Positions 1-8,183 of a stretch of 63,921 bases of DNA are shown here, in pieces. The position numbers and the translations under genes were made by a program. The stretch comes from Cohnella mopanensis (GTDB lineage: Bacteria; Bacillota; Bacilli; Paenibacillales; Paenibacillaceae), in the NCBI RefSeq assembly GCF_022352055.1, contig NZ_JAKRWM010000023.1, forward strand, positions 1-63,921, given 5' to 3'. Each line of letters opens with the position of its first letter. The first letter of the stretch is position 1. The notes under the pieces are model-generated. The model saw only the letters and a program-made list of their open reading frames with translations. It had not been told where the DNA came from and did not search any database.

Positions 1-379
1 TTGCGCTAGCACCTGAAGAAGTCAGCGTCATCACGCCGGTAAGGGCGTTGTAGCTTGCCGTGATATTTCCATTTGTCACACCGTCGTTGATGAAGCCCAG
101 CACATCTTCTCCCGAATGTAAGTTGCCGGTAATAGCAACTGTCGCGCTGGCTAAGGTGGTATTGTCCAGATCGGATACCGTAATTCCGGAATCAATGACG
201 ACAGGCGTAGAGGTCACATTATTGCCTGACACAAATGCGCTCGAACCGCCGCTAGCCGTAAGAACGGGGATTGCATTAGCAGCTGCGTGGGCTGGTTCAG
301 TCAGGAATGCGTTTATCCCTAATTGACAAATCAGCGCAATCATAATCATGATGGATAATTTGCTTCTGTATTTTTCCAT
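1..379 (-). CDS. Secreted cell-surface protein, N-terminal part (cut by window edge)
   Basis: Reading leftwards from an ATG at 379, the frame stays open for 126 codons to the window edge. A GGGG-type ribosome binding site lies just upstream. The product begins MEKYRSKLSIMIMIALICQ and has a classical signal peptide with a likely cleavage after AHA (around residue 32). A Ser/Thr/Asn-rich beta-type sequence follows, with phrases such as ITVSDLDNTTLASATVAI and LHSGEDVLGF. That style is common in cadherin-like or VCBS-like repeats of large Paenibacillaceae surface proteins, many of which end in SLH domains. The domain name is an inference, because only the start is visible. Confidence 0.7.
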   Translation of the reverse strand, partial: MEKYRSKLSIMIMIALICQLGINAFLTEPAHAAANAIPVLTASGGSSAFVSGNNVTSTPVVIDSGITVSDLDNTTLASATVAITGNLHSGEDVLGFINDGVTNGNITASYNALTGVMTLTSSGASA

Positions 380-549
380 GAGGATACCCCTTTCTAATCT
401 ATCTATTGATTATACTAAATGGTAGAAAATATAAATAGTATTACAACCTATTTGATCCTTAAATCGCTCCGCAACAGTAACCTGTGCTATCAGAGCGGCC
501 AGAGCACCGCCTATTTCGGGGATATTTCGGCCTTTAATGTAAAATAAAC

Positions 550-586
550 TTGACACTATGAATGGTTTTATATACATTATGTATAT
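550..586 (+). promoter_or_regulatory. Promoter with palindromic operator for the membrane protein/XRE pair
   Basis: TTGACA at 550-555 and TACATT at 573-578 are 17 bases apart, a good sigma-A spacing. A perfect 17-base palindrome, ATATACAT-T-ATGTATAT (570-586), covers the -10 region. It lies about 40 bases upstream of the gene at 629. The small XRE repressor encoded second in the unit is the natural candidate to bind it, giving autorepression. That assignment is inferred. Confidence 0.6.
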
Positions 587-628
587 CAAACCTAACTTGG
601 AAATTTCATCCTATAGGAGGTGTGCGGC

Positions 629-1075
629 ATGACCTATCAAGAAAAGAAGAGCATCGTATCGATTATTAGCGCCATCCTCATTTTCGTTTCTTTTTGCGCG
701 TACAAGTACGTGCGGTATCCGGAGGAAGGACTGGAGTCGACGGAAGCTTTTCACTATTGGGGCTCCTTCGTCCTCGTCCTGACTTTGGTTTCCATCTTCG
801 CACATATCGTGATCAGCATCGTTTTCAACATCGTTTTTCGGATTACGACTGGAGAGAAGGAGCCGGCGTTCGCGGACGAACTGGATAAACACATCGAATT
901 AAAGGCGAACCGAAACGGATTCTTCGTATTTATCCTCGGTTTTCTTCTCGCCATGGGATCGCTGGTCATCGAACAGCCTGTGCAGGTGATGTTCGTCACG
1001 TTGATTGTCTCGGGATTCATTTCCGATGTGACCGGCTCCGTTACGAAACTTTATCACTATCGGAGAGGAGTCTAA
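629..1075 (+). CDS. Small integral membrane protein (DUF2178-like), paired with XRE regulator
   Basis: The 148-residue product has four predicted membrane segments (about residues 8-26, 43-66, 97-113 and 120-138). A charged loop carrying DELDKHIELKANRN lies between the second and third. An AGGAGG at 615-620 is correctly spaced for the ATG at 629; an in-frame GTG at 620 overlaps that site and is unlikely to start translation. One base separates its stop from the next gene. Membrane protein plus small XRE repressor pairs of this kind are common in Firmicutes, but their function is not well known. DUF2178-like is a judgement from the size and loop motif. Confidence 0.65.
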   Translation: MTYQEKKSIVSIISAILIFVSFCAYKYVRYPEEGLESTEAFHYWGSFVLVLTLVSIFAHIVISIVFNIVFRITTGEKEPAFADELDKHIELKANRNGFFVFILGFLLAMGSLVIEQPVQVMFVTLIVSGFISDVTGSVTKLYHYRRGV

Positions 1076-1076
1076 G

Positions 1077-1301
1077 ATGGGGAAAAATCTTGTCGGCAAT
1101 CACATCCGCAAATTACGATTCAACCATGACGAAATGACGCAGCAGCAATTGGCTGACAAGGTGGGCGTAACCCGGCAAACCATCGTTGCGCTTGAGAAGG
1201 GAAACTACTCCCCTTCGTTGGAGCTAGCTTTTCGCATCGCTCATGCCTTCAACATGCCTTTGGAAGAGGTATTCTTTTACGGGGATAACACGAAGGAGTA
1301 A
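1077..1301 (+). CDS. XRE-family transcriptional regulator, small single-domain repressor
   Basis: The 74-residue protein is almost entirely one helix-turn-helix domain. QQQLADKVGVTRQTIVALEK forms the HTH core and YSPSLELAFRIAHAFNMPLE the trailing helices, as in the YozG-like family. Its ATG follows the stop of the membrane protein by one base, and its ribosome binding site (GGAGAGGAG) lies inside that gene's end, so the two are translationally linked. The palindrome over the shared promoter near 578 is the likely operator. Confidence 0.85.
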   Translation: MGKNLVGNHIRKLRFNHDEMTQQQLADKVGVTRQTIVALEKGNYSPSLELAFRIAHAFNMPLEEVFFYGDNTKE

Positions 1302-1360
1302 GAACTAGGATTATCATTGCGTTTACTGACTTTGAATTTATTAAAGAAGGAGATAAAAAA

Positions 1361-2089
1361 ATGAATTCAAACAAAGTAGCTGCAAAAATCGTGGGGGTTC
1401 TGTTTATTCTTGCAGCCGTCACTTCGATAATAGGCCTTAGTTTGTATGATCCTATCCTTAAAGGTCCCGATTACCTGATTAAAGGTTCCGAACACGCCAA
1501 CCAGGTGATACTGGGAGCGCTTATGGAGTTAATCCTCGTCGTTTCGGCGGTTGGTACCGCGACTACAATGTTTCCGATTCTGAGAAAATATAATGAAACG
1601 ATAGCTCTTTGGCATGTTTGCTTCAGATTTCTCGAAGCGGTTATCATCACTGTCGGCATCATCAGCGTACTGTCCCTATTGACCTTAAGCCGGGAATTTG
1701 TAGCAGCAGGCACCCCGGACGCCGCCTATTATCAAGCTTCAGGCGCTTTATTGAAAGCAGTACATGACTGGACCTTTCTGCTAGGGCCTGCCCTCATGCT
1801 GGGCATCAACACGATGATGTATAGTTATATCTTTTATAAATCCAAGCTCATACCGAAATTTATACCTATCTTGGGTATGACAGGGGCAACACTTGTTTTT
1901 ATTGAAGCCTTGTTAGTCATGTTCGGTGTCATTCAACAAGTATCCGTTTGGGGTGGTATTTTGGCGCTACCCGTTGCAGCTAATGAAATGACCCTCGCGG
2001 TGTGGCTCATCTTTAAGGGATTCAATGAATCTGCGCTTGCCTCCATGTCTGCCAAAAAGAATGCGACGACGATATTGGCTCATAGCTAA
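1361..2089 (+). CDS. DUF4386 domain-containing membrane protein
   Basis: This is a 242-residue multi-spanning membrane protein with about six hydrophobic segments, preceded by a strong AAGAAGGAG site seven bases before the ATG. The N-terminal MNSNKVAAKIVGVLFILAAV, the ILRKYNETIALWHVCFRFLE segment and the central LLGPALMLGINTMMYSYIFY are typical of DUF4386 proteins, which have no established function. It is probably monocistronic: about 60 bases separate it from the XRE gene and a strong hairpin follows it. The family call is from recall of its pattern. Confidence 0.75.
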   Translation: MNSNKVAAKIVGVLFILAAVTSIIGLSLYDPILKGPDYLIKGSEHANQVILGALMELILVVSAVGTATTMFPILRKYNETIALWHVCFRFLEAVIITVGIISVLSLLTLSREFVAAGTPDAAYYQASGALLKAVHDWTFLLGPALMLGINTMMYSYIFYKSKLIPKFIPILGMTGATLVFIEALLVMFGVIQQVSVWGGILALPVAANEMTLAVWLIFKGFNESALASMSAKKNATTILAHS

Positions 2090-2117
2090 ATAAGGCGGTT
2101 TCTTAAAGAGCATACAA

Positions 2118-2162
2118 AAAATACAGAGCATCGGAGGTCGTTCCCCCCATGCTCTGTATTTT
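2118..2162. terminator. Bidirectional terminator hairpin, TACAGAGC class
   Basis: AAAATACAGAGCAT (2118-2131) pairs perfectly with ATGCTCTGTATTTT (2149-2162). A/T runs on both sides let it stop the DUF4386 gene from the left and the oxygenase gene from the right. The arm sequence recurs in hairpins at 20249, 40228 and 41531. Confidence 0.85.
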
Positions 2163-2180
2163 GAATTTACAACACTATAT

Positions 2181-2810
2181 CTAACGAAGCCTTTGTCTTC
2201 TCATCCACTGCGTCGCGACCCATTTTTCCCCGACTGCGACGGGATTCCCTGCATGTAGCGTGAGTGCATTCAAGCTGTTATCGTTATAAAAATATTCAAA
2301 ATAGACGGCACTGCCTTTTTTGGGCATTACCGAAAAATGAAGCGAAGGAAAATGCGTCTCGCCGCCTTCTTCTACGTCATTTAGGTACATCACCAGCGTA
2401 CTAATCCGATTGTTGGCCACATCTGCGGACGTAAAATAGTCAAAATGGGGCTGATACTGATCCCCGGCATTATAATGTAGAATTTGTAACGGTTCAGCAT
2501 GTGAAACCGGTATATTCATCAGATCGGCTATTCTAGTTTCGATTGTATGAATCAATTCATTCTCGCTTTCCTCGAAGAACATGCTGCTGTTCGTTCTAAT
2601 ATCGCTTACGAGATGAGATTTGCCGATTTTAGCCCTCTGCATTCTACCTTTTGCTAGATCAATCAGAGCTTCGCATTCCGAGGAGCTTAATACGTTATCC
2701 AATATCAAAATAAGCGGTTCATCTATTTTACCGACTATCGTAATCACTTTATCCGTTGTAATAATTTTGTTTCCTGAAGAATTAATAATCGATTGCTCTC
2801 TATTGGTCAT
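2181..2810 (-). CDS. 2-oxoglutarate/Fe(II) oxygenase, prolyl 4-hydroxylase alpha-like
   Basis: The 209-residue protein resembles the catalytic domain of prolyl 4-hydroxylase, which hydroxylates peptidyl proline using Fe(II), oxygen and 2-oxoglutarate. The iron-binding triad is visible as H122-F-D124 (QPHFDYF) and H186 (LTLHAGNPV). K196 (VGEKWVATQW) is the 2-oxoglutarate-binding lysine. YLNDVEEGGETHFP is the usual core strand region. The length matches soluble bacterial P4H proteins. The bacterial substrate is unknown; collagen-like or exosporium proteins are possible. The gene stands alone and is closed by the hairpin at 2118. Confidence 0.85.
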   Translation of the reverse strand: MTNREQSIINSSGNKIITTDKVITIVGKIDEPLILILDNVLSSSECEALIDLAKGRMQRAKIGKSHLVSDIRTNSSMFFEESENELIHTIETRIADLMNIPVSHAEPLQILHYNAGDQYQPHFDYFTSADVANNRISTLVMYLNDVEEGGETHFPSLHFSVMPKKGSAVYFEYFYNDNSLNALTLHAGNPVAVGEKWVATQWMRRQRLR

Positions 2811-2990
2811 CTTTGCATCCCACTTTATTGACTACTGAGGAAGTAATCGAATTTTCATTTTATCGGTTTGTTTATATAATTCTTCGTAAAACCTGAAATT
2901 CCTTCCTTATTCACATACGGCCAATTGCTCATTTGAACGAGCTTCACGGGGAAGAACAGTCGACTCCTAGAACATAACGAAAGCATATCA

Positions 2991-3015
2991 AAAAGACCCC
3001 TGCCGGGGTCTTTTT
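2991..3015. terminator. Terminator hairpin after the SLH protein gene
   Basis: AAAAGACCCC, a four-base loop and GGGGTCTTTT form a 10-bp stem with T/A runs on both sides. It lies about 75 bases downstream of the minus-strand SLH gene and is the likely end of that transcript. Confidence 0.85.
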
Positions 3016-3040
3016 CTCGCCGTTCGCTGATATTCAATGT

Positions 3041-3092
3041 AAACCATCCAGCATCGGATTCCCCGCATGCAGCAATAGTGCATCCAGCGGTT
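3041..3092 (-). repeat. Remnant matching the 3' end of the oxygenase gene
   Basis: Between the SLH stop codon and its terminator, the minus strand reads PLDALLLHAGNPM before stopping. The oxygenase gene about 0.8 kb away reads SLNALTLHAGNPV at its catalytic end. At DNA level roughly 30 of 37 bases agree by eye with one gap. This looks like a decayed fragment of a second oxygenase copy, or a fragment carried with the dispersed GNPxA tail repeats seen elsewhere in the window. Confidence 0.45.
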
Positions 3093-6000
3093 AATCTGTT
3101 AATCTCATGATCAAGATAACGGCTTCCGCACGGGTCAAGGGCTCGTGGGGGGCAAAAAGATTGCCGGCGCGCCCCTTGATGATATTATTCGAGTGGAGGA
3201 CGTTAACGGCGCCTATTGCCCATTGAGGGATGTCCGAATTGTCGGAGAAATCGGTTGACGACAAGTTCGTTGGCAATTTGAGCGCATTAGCGATGATCTT
3301 GGTCATCTCCGCGCGGTTTATGCTTTCATTCGGTCCGAAGCTGCCATCCGGGTAACCTTGTACGATCCCCTCTTGTACCGCCATTGCTATCGCACTTCGC
3401 GACCATGTTTGAATCTCATGCTGATCGGTAAAGTTCAGTTCCGTATCGCTTCGATTAGGTTTCAAAGCATTCATCAGCATCACGACGAATTCGGCTCGGG
3501 TAACAGCGCCGTTCGGCTTGAACGTCCCATCCGAATAGCCGCTTACGTATTTCCGGGCAACCGCTTGCCTAATCTGGAGCTCCGCCCAATGTCCGGTTAT
3601 ATCTGCGAACGGTAAAAGTTCCTCGGTCGGCTCCTTCGGTAATTCCGGTACTTCCTTTACTTCCGGTACGTAATGCAAGAGGACCGTATACGTTTTCTTC
3701 GTTCCATTCTCGGATTTTACCGTTATTTCTAACCGATTATCGCCGACATTCAGATCAGTCGTTTCGGCATTACTTAACGATCTGCCGTTCATCCTCATCG
3801 TAACTTCCGCGCCCGCATGGTCGACACTTACGGCGATCGCGATCTGCCCGACTTTCGTCTCCGCGGTATACGTGACCACGTCCGCGCTGAACTTCGGATT
3901 CAATTCGAGTACTTGCTTACCGACACGCAGGTCTAGCGATTTCAACGTTGCGTTCCCCGAGAGCGAAGAACCGCCGCCGCTGCCGCTGCCAGGTTGCTGA
4001 ACGAGAGGCAATCGCAATACCGTAAGGTCAAACGTTTGGATCGCAAGCTCTGTTCCTTTCGTGATATGCGCTTCGAGCAAGACGCGTGCATTACCGCTTG
4101 GATAGGAAGGACGAACGACTTTCCCCGTCGCCGGATCGATCACGTCCGGACGAGACGAAGTCCAAGTCGTCCTCGTCTCGAATAAAGCCGGATCATTCAA
4201 TCCTAACGGCAAGGTAACGGAATCCGCACGGTCATCCCCGCCATATTGAATCTCCAGAGCGTCGCGAGCCCGTTCTACGGATTCTTTATCGGTAAGCGCC
4301 GATGCTAGCACTTTAAGGCGGAATGATCGGCTATCTTCCCTTCCGTAACGAGACACGGCGGCTTTCAGTACGACTTCCATATCCCCCGTATCGTATGTAG
4401 GGGGAACCACTTTACCGTTCCGCGGATCTACGATACGGTCATTGGTGGAAGACCAGTCTATGTCAAAACCCTCCGAGTCTTTATCGGGCAGGGTAAGATC
4501 CTGCGTTACCCTATCTGCATCCTCGCCGCTGCCGAAGAGAATGAGGGGGGCATGGTACACCCTAAGGATACCGCCGTTCTGTATAACGTTATAGTTAGGG
4601 AGTCGATTCAACGGATCGTTCCATTCCACTGTAATCGGATAATCCCCAGGTTCGCTCAATTCGTCCGCGGTTACCAGGAACGCAGACTCGATCTCGTCAT
4701 CGCCGACTAGTCCGGTAACCGTCCCCGACAGCTCGGGGTTCGGGTCTCCGGTCCAACGAAAGTAAGAATCCGGCGTTACGATCAACGGCTTTGCCGTTAC
4801 GTTTAATGCCCCCTGGTTGAAAGTCGCATTATAGTTCCCTAATTTATTATCCGGATCGCCGAGAGTGGCCGATATCGGATATTGGCCTACATTGCTATAT
4901 GTAGCCGCCGTCGTCGTATAGACAATAGGAAGATTATCACTGTTTTTCACTCCGGATACCGTTCCGGTCAGCCCGGGATTCGTTGCGCCATACTCCCGAG
5001 AAACATCCGTCGGCGTTACGATCAGGGGAGCCTTAGTTATCCTTAACTTTGCCGATTCGTATGAAACGTCGTAATCCGTAGTTGATAATCCAGATACTTC
5101 AAGAGAATAGATCCCCACCGGGCTACCGATTGTCGAATTCGTCGTAAACCAGAGATTTCCCAACCTTCCCGGTAAGTCATTCGGAGCAAGTCCCGAAAAG
5201 CTAGCCGTGAATACAGGGTCGGATGCGCCGTACTCGCGATTGGCATCGTCGGCGCTTACGGTTAACTCACCCTTTAAAATGGATAAAGTTGCGACGTTAG
5301 TCGCGCTAACGACATTATTTTGAGCGGAAGAAGTCGCGTTAAGCGTATAGTTTCCCGGCCTTTTATCGACCGTGTATGCAAGCTTGGCAATCCCGGATTG
5401 ATCGGTTACGGCCGTACCCACGGAATCTCCGTTCAGCCAAAAAGTAACGCTAAAATTCGCTAGGGGTTGACCATTGCTTGTTAAGGACGCTGAAAGACTC
5501 GTTTGTTGACCATATCGGGCGGGCGATACGTTCAAAGTTAAGTTCGAGGATTTATAGTCTAGGCGTTCATTCGATACGTAGGTTCGAAAAATCGTATCGT
5601 AATCGAGAATAAAGTCCGATATATAGTGAACGCCGGCCACATAGGGGTTATTGGATATGGCTGACCAATTTAGAGCCACATAGCCTCCCTGATCGTTCCC
5701 CTTCAGGCGGATCGTGTATTTATTGCCCGCTTGGATTTGAACTCCCTCTACGAACGTGATTCGCTGCCATCCGGAGTTGCCCGAGGAATAGGGAATGTCT
5801 GCCGTTGCCAGTACTCGTCCATGCATTCCTTCTCCCTCAAGAATCTCCGCCTTCGGTCTTTGTTGCGATTCACTATTGAGATACAGTTGTAGTTCGATGT
5901 TATGAAGCCAACCGGACATACCGGCCGTAAAGCTCTGCCCTGCTAGAGTAGCAGCTGTACCCGCATTGCTATTTCCATCGTTGGCCTGATCGAGGGTTTC

Positions 6001-6126
6001 CTGCGCCCACGCCGTTTGTACGGATTGGAACGCGACCATTCCAGCTATCAGAATTACCAATCTAAGAAAGAAGAAGATGATGTTTTGTCTACCGAAAATC
6101 CAAGGAAGCGTTCTTTTCATGCTCAT
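3091..6126 (-). CDS. Large S-layer-homology surface protein with MBG and Ig-like domains
   Basis: The protein has about 1010 residues. An N-terminal hydrophobic signal segment (FFFLRLVILIAGMVAF) ends near AWAQE. A beta-rich N-terminal region is followed by an Ig-like segment, then three MBG-type repeats marked by REYGASDPVF and REYGATNPGL. Two atrophied Ig-like modules and a cadherin-like beta-sandwich follow. Three C-terminal SLH domains (HWAELQIRQAVARKYVSGY, SRSAIAMAVQEGIVQGYPDG, WAIGAVNVLHSNNIIKG) should anchor it to secondary cell-wall polymer. A GGGAG site favours the ATG at 6126; the frame also allows an ATG at 6156. Single gene, closed by the hairpin at 2991. The ligand is unknown. Confidence 0.85.
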   Translation of the reverse strand: MSMKRTLPWIFGRQNIIFFFLRLVILIAGMVAFQSVQTAWAQETLDQANDGNSNAGTAATLAGQSFTAGMSGWLHNIELQLYLNSESQQRPKAEILEGEGMHGRVLATADIPYSSGNSGWQRITFVEGVQIQAGNKYTIRLKGNDQGGYVALNWSAISNNPYVAGVHYISDFILDYDTIFRTYVSNERLDYKSSNLTLNVSPARYGQQTSLSASLTSNGQPLANFSVTFWLNGDSVGTAVTDQSGIAKLAYTVDKRPGNYTLNATSSAQNNVVSATNVATLSILKGELTVSADDANREYGASDPVFTASFSGLAPNDLPGRLGNLWFTTNSTIGSPVGIYSLEVSGLSTTDYDVSYESAKLRITKAPLIVTPTDVSREYGATNPGLTGTVSGVKNSDNLPIVYTTTAATYSNVGQYPISATLGDPDNKLGNYNATFNQGALNVTAKPLIVTPDSYFRWTGDPNPELSGTVTGLVGDDEIESAFLVTADELSEPGDYPITVEWNDPLNRLPNYNVIQNGGILRVYHAPLILFGSGEDADRVTQDLTLPDKDSEGFDIDWSSTNDRIVDPRNGKVVPPTYDTGDMEVVLKAAVSRYGREDSRSFRLKVLASALTDKESVERARDALEIQYGGDDRADSVTLPLGLNDPALFETRTTWTSSRPDVIDPATGKVVRPSYPSGNARVLLEAHITKGTELAIQTFDLTVLRLPLVQQPGSGSGGGSSLSGNATLKSLDLRVGKQVLELNPKFSADVVTYTAETKVGQIAIAVSVDHAGAEVTMRMNGRSLSNAETTDLNVGDNRLEITVKSENGTKKTYTVLLHYVPEVKEVPELPKEPTEELLPFADITGHWAELQIRQAVARKYVSGYSDGTFKPNGAVTRAEFVVMLMNALKPNRSDTELNFTDQHEIQTWSRSAIAMAVQEGIVQGYPDGSFGPNESINRAEMTKIIANALKLPTNLSSTDFSDNSDIPQWAIGAVNVLHSNNIIKGRAGNLFAPHEPLTRAEAVILIMRLTD

Positions 6127-6222
6127 TCGCGCGATTCTCCCAACTATTGATCTCATCTTTCACTTTATCAATTCCGTTGGGGGTAGGATAGTATCCTTGG
6201 GTATACAATTTACGATGTAATT

Positions 6223-7071
6223 TTATGAGGAATTGCGATTATAACTATCTCTTTTATACCTGACGGCACGTATCGCAAGCCCAACCCCCACATATAGCAA
6301 AGTCGTCAGTATGCCTGCAATAGGGGATACTAGCCACTCCTTTCCCGAAGAAATCGCTATGTATCCGTCAATCACTAAAGGATTGATCAGCGAATCCTCC
6401 ACGGAGTGCATCAGAATGCACGGCCAGATGGAACCCGTCACTCTGAACAGTTCAACAAACATGACGGACCAGCCAATCATGTTCGCTATCGCAACGACAG
6501 CAAAGGTCAGCTTATCGACAGGCAGGACGCTGTACATATCCGATGTTGGCAAAAAAAACAAATAATAAGGAATGTGCCACGAGCCCCAAATTATCCCCGC
6601 TATCGCGTAAATATGCCAATCCTTCATCTTTAGCTGTACTAGCTTTGAGGTTAAATACCCACGCCACACGGCTTCCTCGAATATGTTTTTGACGAATTGG
6701 CCTAACAGTAGCCCCATCACTACGCCCATCAATGAAGGAGAAGCCTGAAGGTTGGACAGATCTATCCAGCCCAGCAAAGCGCCCGCCAGCAGCACGACCG
6801 CTGTAATAAGCGGAAAAACGATCAGAGCAACCAAATACCACATGAGGTTACCCTTAAAGCGAGGTTGAAATCCGGTGTCCTTCCACCCGTCCCCTGCAAA
6901 GGAGCGCAATACGAGCACTGTCAGCAGCGGCATTACAAGCCATAGGCCCATACCAAGCGTATTTCCTTCTGGCTGATCCTTCAGCACACGATCCACAACT
7001 ATACCGATCCATCCGCTAACCAGTACGATCAGACCGAATAGGACAAGATTGCGTTTAGAAACAGGAATCAT
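6223..7071 (-). CDS. CPBP-family intramembrane metalloprotease
   Basis: The 282-residue polytopic membrane protein carries the CPBP (CAAX protease and bacteriocin-processing) motifs: FEEAVWRGYL with the Glu-Glu and Arg, then WGSWHIPYY with a His, then LMHSVEDSLINP with a further His. An AGGAGGAGG sits directly before the ATG at 7071, so the longer frame with a TTG at 7086 is unlikely to be used. It lies 18 bases after the TetR gene and is probably cotranscribed with it. In bacteria these proteins act in self-immunity, peptide processing or unknown roles. Confidence 0.85.
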   Translation of the reverse strand: MIPVSKRNLVLFGLIVLVSGWIGIVVDRVLKDQPEGNTLGMGLWLVMPLLTVLVLRSFAGDGWKDTGFQPRFKGNLMWYLVALIVFPLITAVVLLAGALLGWIDLSNLQASPSLMGVVMGLLLGQFVKNIFEEAVWRGYLTSKLVQLKMKDWHIYAIAGIIWGSWHIPYYLFFLPTSDMYSVLPVDKLTFAVVAIANMIGWSVMFVELFRVTGSIWPCILMHSVEDSLINPLVIDGYIAISSGKEWLVSPIAGILTTLLYVGVGLAIRAVRYKRDSYNRNSS

Positions 7072-7089
7072 AATCCTCCTCCTCAATGG

Positions 7090-7662
7090 TCACTTTTTTA
7101 TCATATCGATAATCCAATCCGGATTGGGCAGCGGCACGGCCGGATGCAAAGCCACTTCTTGCGCAATGCCTTGGATAGCGGAATATAAGGTCACGGACAA
7201 CGCAAGGGGACTGCCTTGCTTGAATTGTCCCATCTCCTGTCCTTTCACGATCATCGCCACGCTCTGTTCAATAATGTGATGCCGTGCCAGCATCGCATTC
7301 GCCTTCTCGGAGATATCCAGATGAAAATACGCGTTACTCATCAAGACAAACATTTTGGCCGAGTCCGGGTTCTGCTCCAACATCTTAAATATCTCGTGTG
7401 TAAATTCGTTTATAAAAAGGAGCGGATTTGCCAGGGCACTCCCAAAATCCACGTTCATTTTCTCGCAGCCGATCGCGATTAGTTCCTCATATAGATGCTC
7501 CTTGGAATCAAAATAATGAAACATCAAGCCTGAGCTAATACCTGCGGCTTTCGAAATTTCGCGGGTGGACACACCATAGAAACCTCGTCTAACAAACAGC
7601 TCCAGAGCAACCCTTAGGATTTGTTGGCGACGATACTCCTGTTGCTCTTTCTTCGTCGGCAT
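7090..7662 (-). CDS. TetR/AcrR-family transcriptional regulator
   Basis: The 190-residue protein has an N-terminal HTH (TREISKAAGISSGLMFHYFD, about residues 34-53) followed by KEHLYEEL, typical of TetR repressors. The C-terminal ligand domain is not specific enough to name an effector. It is the first gene of a two-gene unit with the CPBP protease. A near-perfect palindrome 22 bases upstream of its start is its likely operator, so it probably represses both genes. Confidence 0.88.
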   Translation of the reverse strand: MPTKKEQQEYRRQQILRVALELFVRRGFYGVSTREISKAAGISSGLMFHYFDSKEHLYEELIAIGCEKMNVDFGSALANPLLFINEFTHEIFKMLEQNPDSAKMFVLMSNAYFHLDISEKANAMLARHHIIEQSVAMIVKGQEMGQFKQGSPLALSVTLYSAIQGIAQEVALHPAVPLPNPDWIIDMIKK

Positions 7663-7683
7663 AACTTTTCTCTCCCCATAACA

Positions 7684-7699
7684 TTAAGCATATGCTCAA
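7684..7699. promoter_or_regulatory. Palindromic operator for the TetR/CPBP unit
   Basis: TTAAGCATATGCTCAA is symmetrical at 14 of 16 positions, with a perfect AGCATATGCT core. It lies 22 bases before the TetR start codon, a usual place for an autoregulatory operator. Binding by this TetR is inferred. Confidence 0.6.
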
Positions 7700-7781
7700 T
7701 ATTATGCGGAAAAATATCCCTTTGTCAACCTGGGATAGATAAATTTTGAATCCCTTACGACAAAATAGTATGAATTGGATT

Positions 7782-8183
7782 TTATGTTAGTGGATTAACC
7801 GCGAAGAGAGAATGAATATTACCATCGGGGTCCGCAAAAAATCCCGTTGTGTGCCCCCAAGGCATTGACTTCGGCTCCGTAATCGACGTGGCTCCCTTCG
7901 ACACATACTCATCATAAATATTGCGGACAGCTTCCGGAGATTCGCATTGAAAATTAAGTTCAAAAGCTTGCCCCTTACGTTCTTCTATAAAGGAATAATG
8001 CCTGTTCGTATTGTCGGCCATTAATGGCTTGGAACAAATCGCGAGGCGAATTCCGTCATTAACAAATTCAACATAATGGCTTTCCTCGATAACGATCTTA
8101 AATCCAAGCACATCACGATAAAATCTCGCCAATCGGGAAACATCATTCGACAATACTGTAATTCCTTCTAATTGAACTCTCAT
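7782..8183 (-). CDS. VOC-family (glyoxalase/bleomycin-resistance fold) protein
   Basis: The 133-residue protein starts MRVQLEGITVLSNDVSRLAR. It shows the paired beta-alpha-beta modules of the vicinal-oxygen-chelate family: FYRDVLGFKI near the start and PWGHTTGFFADPDGNIHSLF near the end. An AAAGGAG site nine bases before the ATG at 8183 selects this start. The start lies inside the 3' end of the upstream gene (41-base overlap), so translation may be coupled. Substrate unknown; such proteins include dioxygenases, fosfomycin-type resistance enzymes and stand-alone binding proteins. Confidence 0.8.
   Translation of the reverse strand: MRVQLEGITVLSNDVSRLARFYRDVLGFKIVIEESHYVEFVNDGIRLAICSKPLMADNTNRHYSFIEERKGQAFELNFQCESPEAVRNIYDEYVSKGATSITEPKSMPWGHTTGFFADPDGNIHSLFAVNPLT

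Noticed and set aside
2230..2260. HAGNPVAVGEKW in the oxygenase as another tail repeat
   Set aside because: These residues are part of the family's own catalytic motif (His and 2-oxoglutarate Lys), so no insertion is needed to explain them.
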